Assembly (NCBI GenBank): GCA_038380795.1 | Contig: CM076259.1 | Span: forward strand, 64,437,938-64,501,937 | DNA length: 64,000 bases | Direction: 5' to 3' | DNA from: Pyrocephalus nanus | Lineage: Eukaryota > Chordata > Aves > Passeriformes > Tyrannidae | In this document: piece by piece, positions 29,601 through 39,405 of the stretch | Layout: each line of letters begins with the position of its first letter | Position numbering within the stretch: the stretch's first letter is position 1 | Notes under the pieces: model-generated | What the model saw: only the letters and a program-made list of their open reading frames with translations | Database searches by the model: none | Told to the model about the DNA's origin: nothing | Program-made: the position numbers and the translations under genes

Positions 29601-31141
29601 ACAGAAGCCCTATTAGGGTTATCTCAATTTGGAACATTTTGCAATTTCCAGGCCTGGTTGTACACCCAAGCTCCAAAATGAAGTAAGATGTGGGTATGCA
29701 CTGTGTGCTCTGATTTCCACATTAGATAGATGCAAACCAGATGATGTTAACTGGATGTTCCCCAAAAGGTGAAGTCATCAGAGAACAAATGGACACACCA
29801 TGGTGATCTCACAGTTTGTCCTGGGGGATTGTAATGCTTTCTGGTTTTGAAAAACTTATTTCCAACACCCACAGCTCAGCTTTGTTTTCCTAGATCTTTT
29901 TCAATTATCCCAACAAGCTACATCACAAATTAAATTTGGAACCTCTATGCCTTTTCAACCAAAAAGTAAATTAAGACTTTTCTCTACGCATTGTTCAAGG
30001 ATTTCAGATGACAGCTCTTACTCTGGCTCACTGGAATCTCCCCTGTAATAACTTTGGCCTCAGAGCTACAAGATGAGCTTTGTTGGGACCTACTCCTTTT
30101 CACTGAGTCCTGCATTATAAACTCTGTTTCCTTCCCTACAACCAATACTGGAAAAAAACCCAAATAAAACCACTATAAACTGATTTTCTTGTATTAGCTG
30201 CATGGATATATAGATGCCTTATTGTCTGCAAGGAAGAACTCAGATTTCAAGACATTTTGTCCTGAAATCTCTAAATGTTACCTTTCCTATCAAGAAGCGC
30301 TAATCCATGGTATTTTCCAGTAGGAAAAGGAATAGTGTGCATCCAAAGGGTGAATCAATCCTAGAGGATGCAAAACAGATGATAGGCAGAATGAAGCTGT
30401 CAAGCATCATTCATGATTTCTGCACAAGAAATCTTAGTACCAAAAATCCAGGAATCACAGGCTAGGACTGAATCAAGGATGATGTCTCAACAATCAGCTG
30501 TAAAATTTATATATGTGTACACCTGACAGTTCAGTATGTGAAGGCAGAACATGTAAAGAAAGCTTTTGAGATCAGGATAGTTTGCAGCACACATGCTAGT
30601 GAAAGGATTTATCTGGCTTATAGGAAGAAGAAAAAAATCAGTAAAACTAAGTATGATGTGGTTACTTGGGAGGACCATCTATGTTGCTGTTTATAACACA
30701 ACTATCATGGAAAAGAACAGGGTCTGTAGGGGTTGTGAGGTGCCTCTGAAGAAAGTTGATTAATTTGCTTCTCCTTGGATGTCAGTTCCGTGAATTTTAC
30801 ATCCTTTGTTGCTCTAGGACAGGTGAAGCAGTGGATGGTGAAGTCAAGGGGAGGTTTCTCAAGGGAGAGGTTTTTTTCTCCAAAACAACACAGTGCACAG
30901 CCATGCTGACTGCAGCTTCTCTAGCCACAGTTACATCTGAAGGAAGGCCAGGATGCTTACATGAGATTTACTAGGATTGCAGCTCTGCTATGAATCAGAC
31001 AGAGCTCTTCTACCATTCAGAGTTCAGCATATTTTTATGTTCTGTCATTTTGACATATCCCAGGTATGCGGCATTCTCTTTAGCTATTATCAGAGTTATC
31101 TCCTGCACTTAAAACTCCGAAATAATAATGTGTGCTTCTCT

Positions 31142-31180
31142 TTATATATATATAGATGTATGTATATATATATATATAAA
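31142..31180 (+). repeat. (TA)n microsatellite, interrupted
   Basis: Alternating TA runs separated by GATGTATG, ending TATATATATATATAAATAT. Confidence 0.75.
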
Positions 31181-31697
31181 TATCCGATCTGTTAATTTTT
31201 TCAGCTCACCTTTGCAAAAGCCAGACTAGTAATGTAACTCTATTGATTATGCTGATGTTTTTCTGACTGTACAAGACTTTGGGTTTGTCAAGGCTACTCC
31301 TGTTTGCCATCTGAAATCCAATGCTATTTCCAAAAAAGAATATATATAGGAAAGGAAACCCTAATTCCACTGGAATAAATTTTACTGTTTTCCTCAAATT
31401 ACATTCTCCTTTATGTCTGATCAATCACTAAAAAGTGTTTTACCTACAATTTTAAGTATTTAAGAGGAGGAAATGGAAAGTATTGTCAGGGATATCTTCA
31501 GTAATTTTTTTTTTTTTTTTGTGCATCTGGTGTTTAGATAACCTGTTACCTCTTTTCTAGCCATGCCATCCAGATTTTTATGCCATTTTCCAAGTATTCT
31601 ATGTGATCTTTTTATCATTTGTCAGAGAAAATCTCCTTTTCCCTTCTCCTGTTCTTTGTTATCCCAGTGGAAAATAATTCAACTTCTAAGCGAATAT

Positions 31698-31701
<4 letters not shown>

Positions 31702-31740
<39 letters not shown>
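31702..31740 (+). repeat. Poly(T) tract, 39 bases
   Basis: Uninterrupted T run within a TRPC4 intron. Length this long is unstable and may be mis-sized in an assembly. No retroposon body is recognisable beside it. Confidence 0.75.
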
Positions 31741-33045
31741 CCATTTTCTCTGTAATGTATGTTATGGAAAGTTGAGTAAAGAAGTACCTTCCACCTGCCA
31801 TGGAAATTGGTAATCTGGAGTGTTTGTTGTATAGCCAAGGACCATCTCATGGAGAAGCCTCTTTGTCAACAGAGATAAATTCTAATCCTTTTTATGTGAT
31901 GCTTCTATTCAAGATGAGGAATATATCCTGTGACTTCAGACAATAGCTACATTTTCGGGACCTTTATTACTAAGTCAAATGCAGACATTAAATTTCAATT
32001 CCTACTTTATTAAACAGTACAAAAGAGGTAATTCAACATTATCAAATTTTTGACTGCTAAAGAGATTTTTCTTCAAAACATTGAAAATTACGAGGAAGGA
32101 CATGAATAGGAAGACCAAAGTAAGTATCACTTCTAGTGGAACTAATGTTAAAGCTTCCTAAAGGATTTTAGTGCCCCCTTTTGGAAAGTGACAACAGTAT
32201 CCCCTTCAATTTCATTATCTCATTCCACACTGTCATTAGAGGAATGTTTCTCCCTTGTTGCTATTTTTAGTAAAATCTAACTTTCATCCCTTTGTCAGCC
32301 ATAGTTTTCAACTTCAGGCAGGTAGCACAATGATTACTCAAAACAAATTTTGAACCACAAATTAGACTATAACTGGGTAGAGAAAAGCAGGCTGAGAACT
32401 AAATAAGGACAATATAAGTGTTAGTGATATTTTATTTATAGTGAATAGCTTGGTTTTGTTTGGGCAAAGATTCATTCTGCTTTCAAAAGAAATCATAATA
32501 TGATTATGAACTGGAGACTGAATCCAAACATTTAAGCAGGAGATAGAAAACTGATGGGTTAATAACTTTGATAGGTTTCATGTATGCATAAAATCATGTG
32601 CACCATGTATGTGGCTTTGTATGAGAACATACAATTAAATCAATTTTCTTTCAGCTTCTCAGTGATATCCTAAATTGCCTTTGTTGGCATTGCATTGAGT
32701 GGAAAAGCCACAGCCTCTGTTTCTCTGTTTTGGAGTTTCCAAAATGGTTGTAAAAAAAAGTTAAGCAAGGTATTTGTTGTTATAGGTACAGAATTAAACA
32801 TTTATTTCACATTTCACTGTAATCTAAGCAGAGCAGACAGTAGCTGCAGAAAGTATTCTGCCAGTCAAGGATCAGCATTTGTTTTATTTATAGGAGCTAT
32901 TCATTTTACCTGAAGTGTTTTTCCCTTTACCTGTGAGTTAGCTTTGTTGTTGAGAGCTCTCTTAGTCACTAACTCCCTTAATGCTCTCTCAGCAGGAATG
33001 AAACATCTCCATCGTGTGGTCAACTGCAAAATATGAGGGGGATTT

Positions 33046-33078
33046 TTTGGGGGGTTTGTTTGTTTGTTGGTTGGTTGG

Positions 33079-33108
<30 letters not shown>
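33046..33108 (+). repeat. (TTTG)/(TTGG)/(TTTTG)n low-complexity tract
   Basis: Consecutive runs GTTTGTTTGTTTG, then TTGGTTGGTTGG, then TTTTGTTTTGTTTTG, in sense with TRPC4. Confidence 0.75.
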
Positions 33109-33109
<1 letters not shown>

Positions 33110-34613
33110 CCTAAAAAACGGCTAAAGATGGGTATTCGGAGGGTATCAGCCTTCCCACGGCTGCCTTGCCCCCTCTGGCCCCAATGGTGGGCAGACTAAT
33201 GCATCCCTTTACCCTTTTAAAAACAAGGAATTTCCATCTTCTCTTTGGATGAGGCATAGATGCAGAAACATGATCTGGAAATTACTGAAGACAAGATGCT
33301 TATGTATAAAGCCCTCCCCCACACTGGCTGTTCAGACTGATTAGGAAATAATGATTTTCCCCCTATCTGTTATTTTTTGCCAAGCCCAACCACACAGCCA
33401 CTGCATCCCTCAAATTAATTGCAAACAAGAAATCAACCTTGAAGTGTAAACTGCCTCCAAGTAGAGGGGAACTGGTAATCACTTCTTTCAAATAAAAGAA
33501 GATGACAAAATAACTTACTGTGCCTGACTCATTATGCAACCGAGGTCAATTTTAACAAGTCTCTTGGATGTCCTTTTCCCCTGTTTTAAGCTGTTGTAAG
33601 TGTTCCATTTTGTAGAAATGCAGTCAATGGTCAAACACATTCTTTTCTTGTCAGCAGCAGATATAAGAACTCAAGTTAAAGCTGTAAATCTTTCTTTCAC
33701 CAGTCAGGGATAATTAAGGTAGAGGATAGGGATATGTGACTCAGTATGCAATTGAGGACAACAGTAATTCAAGGAAAAAAAAATTCAGGCCACTTTTTTC
33801 CCTCTGTCTTCTCCTGGACAGCACTTAGATAAGGCAGTATAATCTAATGCAACACCTGATTGAAGCCTGTTCCATTATTTCATCTGACCACATTTCTTTT
33901 TGCTGCTCCTCTTCAGCGTTACTGTCCCATTTACCCTCCCTCCTTATCAACACCTAACTATGTTGAAAGCCTAATTTCTTTCTTCCATATACTCCTCTAT
34001 GACTGAATGTTTTTGACAGAGAACTGAGGAACTTTCTCTTATAGTGCAGGTTTTGGTTAGCTTTATCCTAAATGAGACATCAGGAGCCATAGCAAGTGCT
34101 AACATCATGGTTTTACTAACCCCCCCTATTGATGATTTTCCATACAGAATTTCTCTTCCTGCAGCTCATGTCTATTGACTTCTGTTCTTTTGCTGTGCAC
34201 CTCCAAGAAAAATCTAACTTGACACAAGTCAAACTTTTTTCAATTCAGTAAAATATTCTTCAGCCTGTGCAAGTGAGTGATATGATTCCATTGTTCCCCG
34301 TCTATCTCAGATCAGAGACCTTGAGATCACAGACTCCAACAAGCAGTGACCTGGGTGCCCATCACATCGATGACAACGCTGGAATAACAGCATTTTGATG
34401 AAAATGTAAAAAATCCTCTTCCCAGTATCAGCATTCTCCTTTCTGAAAAGCAAATGATAGGCTTTGCTCCAACACTATCATTTTTCAACAGACTTTGAAC
34501 CATTTCTCACAGCTTGGTAGATACTTAAGAGTGCACAGACCTACTGTTTTGCAGAGGTTATTTATTTTGCTTCCAGACAGGAATTAATAGCTTTTTGAGT
34601 TTTCTATTTTCAG

Positions 34614-34655
34614 AGACGTGCAGCTGACAATTTGAGAAGACATCATCAATACCAG
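34614..34655 (+). CDS. TRPC4: TRPC4 coding exon f: 42-nt small exon, start of CIRB region
   Basis: A short phase-0 exon of 14 codons, RRAADNLRRHHQYQ, between acceptor TATTTTCAG and donor CAG|GTACAG. It is too short to stand out as an open frame. It is identified by its exact continuity with the flanking exons and by its match to the TRPC4 family at this point. It opens the calmodulin/IP3-receptor binding (CIRB) segment, human 695-724. Because its length is a multiple of three, skipping it would keep the frame but remove about half of that site. Confidence 0.93.
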
Positions 34656-34768
34656 GTACAGACCTGTGTTTATTTTTTGAGCAATTCTTTTTTCTATGCC
34701 TCTAGAATGTTTTCATGCGGTGGGGAGGGGAGGGGGGAAGGCAAGAATTTAATGAGAAAGCTGAAAAG

Positions 34769-34790
34769 AAAAATAAATAAATAAATAAAT
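34769..34790 (+). repeat. (AAAT)n microsatellite
   Basis: About five and a half copies of AAAT, in AAAAATAAATAAATAAATA context. Confidence 0.8.
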
Positions 34791-35459
34791 AGAACCCACA
34801 AAATGCATACTTATTTCACCTTAGCAAATAAGCTTATAAATTGTTCAAAAATTTCAAAAAAAAAAGCTTTTGAGAAGTATGGTTGTCTTCTTTTAGGAGC
34901 AAAAGGGTATTTTCTAGAGCAATAACATGTTCACCAATATTTTGTCCACTGTAACATGGGGTGCCTCTAAAAAAAACCAAACACATATCCTCAACTCCTC
35001 TCAGGATTCATCAGGAGCATATGTGCAGCTCACTGATGTGCTCCAACCTGCTCTTCATCTCTCCAGCTCTAGTCCCCCATAGACAATTTCTTTTCCCTTA
35101 ATTACCCCTCTGCCTGGGGTTACGGCAGGATACCCTGTAATCAGTTCTTCTTAATCCTTTCTTCTTCAGCTTCTAATTTTTTGAGATTATTGTAATACAA
35201 TTAATAATTTTCAGCTTTAATTTGAATTTTGTGTGGTTAAAAGGGTGTCAAGTTAAACAACATGTAGGCTGTAGGTTTAGTAATAATGAATTCCATATGG
35301 GAAATAACTAGAAAAACTATGATTTTTCCACCCTGAAAAAGTGACAGCTGTGGAAGTAAAACAGAGATCTGTACAATCGTGGGGAAGGTGAACACAGTGC
35401 AGCTGTTTACCATTTATCCACAAACTGAATACCACACACGTACTACACTGCATTTGTAA

Positions 35460-35940
35460 GGCTGCAGGCAGCCCTTTGAGGAAAGTGATTATTCTCCTCC
35501 AGGCTACACTTGTAGGACTTGTATCTGGAGCAGTGTGTGCTGTTTGGGTCCCACACTACAAGAGAGATGTTAACAAACTGGAAGAAATCCAGCAAAGGGC
35601 CACCAAGATGGTTAGAGGGCTGACATAAAAAAAATCTTGGATTTCAGCCTGGAGTAGGTTAAGGGGAATATAACTGCTGTCTTAAATAACACAGTGGGTG
35701 GTTAGAGAGAATGAGATGCATTTTTCTTCAAAGTACACACCAAAAGAACAGGAGTCAGTGGGCACAAATTGCAGGAAGGGAAATTCTATAAGGTAAAGAG
35801 AAACATCCTCACAGTGAGGGGACTAAAGAATTGTAAGAAGTTGTTCAGGGAGGCTGCAGCTTCTTCATCCCTGGAGATATTCTGCACTTGACTGCACATG
35901 GCTTCTTTTCCAACCTAAGTAATTTCTGGGATTCTTAGGT
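35460..35940 (+). mobile_element. CR1 LINE 3' fragment, sense orientation
   Basis: Matches the order of motifs in CR1 3' ends: GGAGCAGTGTGTGCTGTTTGG, CACTACAAGAGAGATGTTAAC, then AATCCAGCAAAGGGCCACC, then AGGGAAATTCTATAAGG, and near the end GGAGGCTGCAGC and CCATCC-like CATCCCTGGAGATATTCTGC. It ends near TTTCTGGGATTCTTA, close to the 8-bp CR1 terminal repeat. Many indels indicate an old copy. No open frame remains. Its start is approximate. Confidence 0.8.
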
Positions 35941-36476
35941 GTAGAAGGCAGCAGTGGAAACTATCAGAGTTCAGGTTAAAAATAAACAAAACCCCAAATG
36001 GAATCTTGCTCCAGCTATACCACAGAATTAATTGGTAGAGGATTTCTGAATGCTGAAAGTTTACATGAGTTCAAAACACATAGGAAAACCTGTCACAGCC
36101 AGTTAAACCTAGAACTATAATTTTTGATTCAGAAAGTCACTGAATCTTACAGCGCGGGACGCTTGAGAGAGAATACTGGAAATAGTGTTATACAATCACA
36201 GTAGACTTATTCTCCTCATGAGGCATCAGCAACTGCTCACTGCCAGGTTGCACATTACTGGCATGAGACATACCCTTGGTCAAACCCACTGTAGCCCTTC
36301 TCAGGATAATAAATGCTAGTACGTTCCATCAAAAAGCAGAACCAATTTCTAAACAGATCTAAGGCTTATACGTCTTTTGTCATGTTCCTAAAACACAAAA
36401 AAGCCCAAGCAGAGCCATCAAATGTAGGTTTAGTAACTAATACCAAGAAACCTAACACAGTGCTTTATATTTTTAG

Positions 36477-36566
36477 GAAGTTATGAGAAATCTGGTTAAG
36501 AGGTATGTTGCTGCAATGATAAGAGATGCCAAAACGGAAGAAGGATTGACAGAAGAAAATTTTAAG
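36477..36566 (+). CDS. TRPC4: TRPC4 coding exon g: CIRB helix
   Basis: 90 nt, 30 codons in phase 0, window residues 409-438. The acceptor is ATATTTTTAG and the donor AAG|GTATGC. It encodes [19 protein letters not shown] followed by [11 protein letters not shown], the basic amphipathic helix of the CIRB region and the start of the C-terminal helical domain. This segment is nearly invariant in TRPC4 and TRPC5 of vertebrates as I know them. Confidence 0.95.
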
Positions 36567-36853
36567 GTATGCATTTATTTTTATGTTTATAGGTGTTTTA
36601 GTGTTTTAGTAAGATATTATAAGACTCACATTCAGTTATTCATAGCATAAAACTAACCTCCTAGAGCAAGGTAGCATATAACTAACTTTCTAGAGCAAGT
36701 TCTTCTACCTTGAAAATAACAGGTATTATCCAGATAATGAAGTTTATTACTGATCCGTGCCATAAGCCTTTTTTTCTCTTTTTTTTTTAATTACAAAAAA
36801 AAGTCAAATTAGCTTTTATGCTCAGATGTTTCATCTTTCTTCCTAATTTTTAG
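36567..36853 (+). other. TRPC4 intron g-h, 287 bp
   Basis: The shortest intron of the window, AT-rich, with a T run near 36777-36789 and the acceptor CTAATTTTTAG. Nothing else seen. Confidence 0.8.
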
Positions 36854-37570
36854 GAGTTAAAACAAGATATTTCCAGCTTTCGCTTTGAAGTCCTGGGTTT
36901 ACTGAAAGGAAGCAAGCTGTCTAATTTGCAGACTGCAAAGATGAACAAAGACACTGCCTCTCTGTCAGAAAATGAAGAAAATAGTGAGAGTGAAGGAAAT
37001 AAGAAAGGAAAGAAAAAACCCTTCAGCCTTTTTGACATAACAACGATGATTCACCCACGATCAGCCAATATTGCATCTGAAGGGCATAATGTAAGCAATG
37101 GCTCAGCAATGATGGTGTCAGAATCGACTCAGGAGAAACAAAAGCGTGTGAATTTTGTAACAGACATAAAAAATTTTGGGTTGTTTCACAGACGATCAAA
37201 AGCAACCTCTGTGGAGCAGAGTACAAATAAAATATACACTGTTTCTGAAGAAGTTTCCCGTCAACAGGCAGAAGAACAATGTGAGAAAACTGATGAACTG
37301 GAACAGGAAGATTTGACCATGAACTGTGAATTAAATATCCAAAATCCTGACAAAAAATGTGTGTTAGCTGAGTCACAAAATAACAGCGACTCTTTGGATT
37401 CACAGGAAGAGGAAAATATTTGTATTTTAGAAACAGAGAAAAGGGAGTTAAAGAACTCAGAACCTGCCACACAGCGGGATCAGCTGGACAAGGCATTGGA
37501 TATTAGCGTTGACTCTGCTGGAAAACAGGAAACAATTGTTCAGGGTGACTATGTGATAACAAGGTTGTGA
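36854..37570 (+). CDS. TRPC4: TRPC4 last coding exon: C-terminal helix, tail and PDZ ligand
   Basis: 717 nt, 238 codons plus TGA at 37568-37570, window residues 439-676. It begins ELKQDISSFRFEVLGLLKGS, the C-terminal coiled-coil region used for tetramer assembly. Next comes an acidic serine/glutamate-rich stretch and a basic KKGKKKPFSLFD block. Two further conserved blocks follow: MIHPRSANIASEGHNVSNGS, and VNFVTDIKNFGLFHRRSK. The final ~110 residues are rich in Glu, Gln, Ser and Asn, resemble mammalian TRPC4 only weakly and are probably disordered. The C-terminus is VITRL, which keeps the T-x-L class I PDZ ligand bound by NHERF proteins; mammals have VTTRL. The length fits the long (alpha) isoform. 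I cannot tell whether the internal splicing that makes TRPC4-beta in mammals happens here. Confidence 0.96.
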   Translation, partial: ELKQDISSFRFEVLGLLKGSKLSNLQTAKMNKDTASLSENEENSESEGNKKGKKKPFSLFDITTMIHPRSANIASEGHNVSNGSAMMVSESTQEKQKRVNFVTDIKNFGLFHRRSKATSVEQSTNKIYTVSEEVSRQQAEEQCEKTDELEQEDLTMNCELNIQNPDKKCVLAESQNNSDSLDSQEEENICILETEKRELKNSEPATQRDQLDKALDISVDSAGKQETIVQGDYVITRL

Positions 37571-37786
37571 TGCTTACAGGAGGAAGCATTTACAAATATA
37601 TATATTTTGCATAGTGCTTTGGGGGAGGGGAATGTTTTAAGAATTATATTAGCAAATGCAGAATTACACTTTATAGTACTCAACTGTGGCACATGATCTT
37701 GTAACATAATAGTCAAGAGAAAGATAATATGAGGACCTTCTGTTTTGTAGCCTGCTTTAGCTTTCACGATTTGTTTTACATTTTTT

Positions 37787-37792
37787 AATAAA
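37787..37792 (+). terminator. AATAAA poly(A) signal, proximal
   Basis: Exact AATAAA 217 nt after the TRPC4 stop codon, in TTTTTTAATAAATGG. About 20-30 nt downstream the sequence is T/G-containing (TTGTATTCTTGTACTGTTG), which suits a downstream element. Confidence 0.5.
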
Positions 37793-37921
37793 TGGAAGCA
37801 TCTTGTATTCTTGTACTGTTGCAATAACCCACAGAAACTTTTTAGCTATCTTTTTGAATTACAACAAATGCAATTTCTCTCATATGATAGTTGACTCCTA
37901 TGATAAATATTTTTCTATGCA

Positions 37922-37927
37922 AATAAA
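37922..37927 (+). terminator. AATAAA poly(A) signal, second
   Basis: Exact AATAAA in GCAAATAAAAAG, 352 nt after the stop codon. It is followed by a T-rich, then TTTGTAGGTT stretch about 35-50 nt on, so it is a candidate for the distal end of a short 3' UTR. Confidence 0.45.
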
Positions 37928-37940
37928 AAGTAGCTTAAGA

Positions 37941-39234
37941 GACTTGTAAGCCTTTATTTAACTTTGTAGGTTCTAAATATTCTGGGCATCATAATAATCA
38001 TATGTGGCTCCTGTCAGCATAATTCATGTCAAGCTATTAGAATCATTTATTTAAATTGCTAGAAATTTGATTTGTTTCAAAAGCTATACAGAATCAAAAA
38101 AAAATTATATTCTTTTATTTATTGAAGGAACATGAATACCTGTAAATTATGAAAGATCAGTCTATTTGATTATTTAATTACAGCTTCTCCCTCACAGCAA
38201 CAGGAGTATCACTGTCCTGATACCATTGCTAGAAATGCATTTGCAGGGTTTGAAGACTGTAAAAAGTGTTTCTTATAGGAAAAAAAAATATCTGTGGTTT
38301 GTTAAAAGTTGATGATGGATTACTTCCCAGGAATCCTTAATCACCTTCTTCAATGATTAATTTTTCCTAACATGAACAACCTATGCACTTTAATATTCAG
38401 CTGCTTATTAGCTTTTGCCTTCACAATACACTTGCATTTGCTAAGAGAAAGATACTTCAGGACTAAGCAAGCATACAGTGACCCCTGAGTACTTGGATAA
38501 ATATGACAATTTTTTGAGAAGTTTTAAAAGGCAAGCCTTAAGAGAGTTTCTTTGACAATTTCAGAATTTGGGGGAACCTTATTGGATGTTTTATAAAAAA
38601 TACTTAAATGTATAAAGAAAACCTGAAAGTATTTTTAATAACTGATGAGTAAGTTATTGTCTTAGTCAAAACCAGTATTTTTAAAATTAAATGATCTGTT
38701 TCTTTTTAATTGTTGACTGGTGTCCTACATTATTAAAAATGTAATTTTGCAACTGGCCTAAGAATGACCACCCTCGAACTCTCAGTCTTTTCCTCCCTGA
38801 ATATACCACGTAAGTGTGGTTATTTCATTCTTAACTTCCCTAGCCCTGCCATGATAGATTTTGTAGTTCATTTAGCCTGTATGAAGGAAACTCCAGATTC
38901 ATAGAGTACATTTCCATTTCAGATTAAATCCATCACATGTTACTTCCACCTTGTAGGAACTGACCCAAAGCCATATAATTCTGGATCTAAACTGTCCTGG
39001 TACTGAACTGAATTTTGACAATCCAGGCAAATCTTTCTCATCTCTATACTTTTAGGTGAGTTTTCCAGCTCTACTTTTCACATGTGCTATTCACTCTGAT
39101 CTCACTTTTGAAAGCTTCCTTCCTGCATATCTGTTTGTGTCATGGCAGATAACAGTTGAACAAAAGTGGAAAATATGAGCTGTAATTGGAAAATAGTTTG
39201 TATAGCTTTGCAATAATGCGTTCAAACCATATTT
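37941..39234 (+). other. TRPC4 downstream region: distal UTR or intergenic
   Basis: AT-rich. No coding signal and no recognisable repeat. It could be part of a longer TRPC4 3' UTR; sequence alone does not decide. Confidence 0.5.
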
Positions 39235-39405
39235 GATTCATTGATTTCCATCTTGGCCTCTTGACTGCTCTGTAGACCCTCTCTTCTTCACGTCTCTCTC
39301 CTTGTCCACCTGTAGATTGTAAGCTCCTCGGAGCAGGGCCTGCAGCTTTTCTGTTTGGAAAGCACCTGAACTATTACGAGTATAAAAAAAAATAAATAAT
39401 AAGAA
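39235..39405 (+). repeat. Ancient L2/MIR-like retroposon 3' tail
   Basis: The segment with GTCCACCTGTAGATTGTAAG, CTCCTCGGAGCAGGGCCTGC and then GGAAAGCACCTGAACTATTA, ending in an A-rich tail with AATAAATAATAAG, follows the order of motifs I know from the 3' ends of L2 LINEs and MIR-type SINEs (the 'GTAAGCTCCT-GGGCAGGG' block followed by 'GCACCT' and an (AAT)n tail). The 5' part is too decayed to classify. Confidence 0.6.

Larger units (their letters stand above)
26684..34613 (+). other. TRPC4 intron e-f: simple repeats only
   Basis: 7.9 kb with no exon found. Simple sequences are a (TA)n stretch at about 31142-31180, poly(T) tracts at 31505-31520 and 31702-31740, and a G/T-rich run with (TTGG)n and (TTTTG)n at about 33040-33110. 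Confidence 0.7.
34656..36476 (+). other. TRPC4 intron f-g
   Basis: 1.8 kb. Holds an (AAAT)n microsatellite at about 34769-34790 and a CR1 fragment (separate entries). The rest is AT-rich and unrecognised. Confidence 0.7.
37571..37940 (+). other. TRPC4: Probable TRPC4 3' UTR, proximal part
   Basis: AT-rich sequence directly after the stop codon, with no coding potential. It carries two canonical poly(A) signals, at 37787-37792 and 37922-37927. Each could end a short 3' UTR of roughly 240-390 nt. The true end is not visible from sequence alone; brain-expressed channel genes often use more distal sites, so the UTR may extend well past 37940. Confidence 0.55.

Noticed and set aside
37023..37496. 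Minus-strand open frame of 157 codons
   Set aside because: It is the reverse complement of the TRPC4 last exon. The plus-strand frame is clearly the coding one and the minus frame has no family resemblance.
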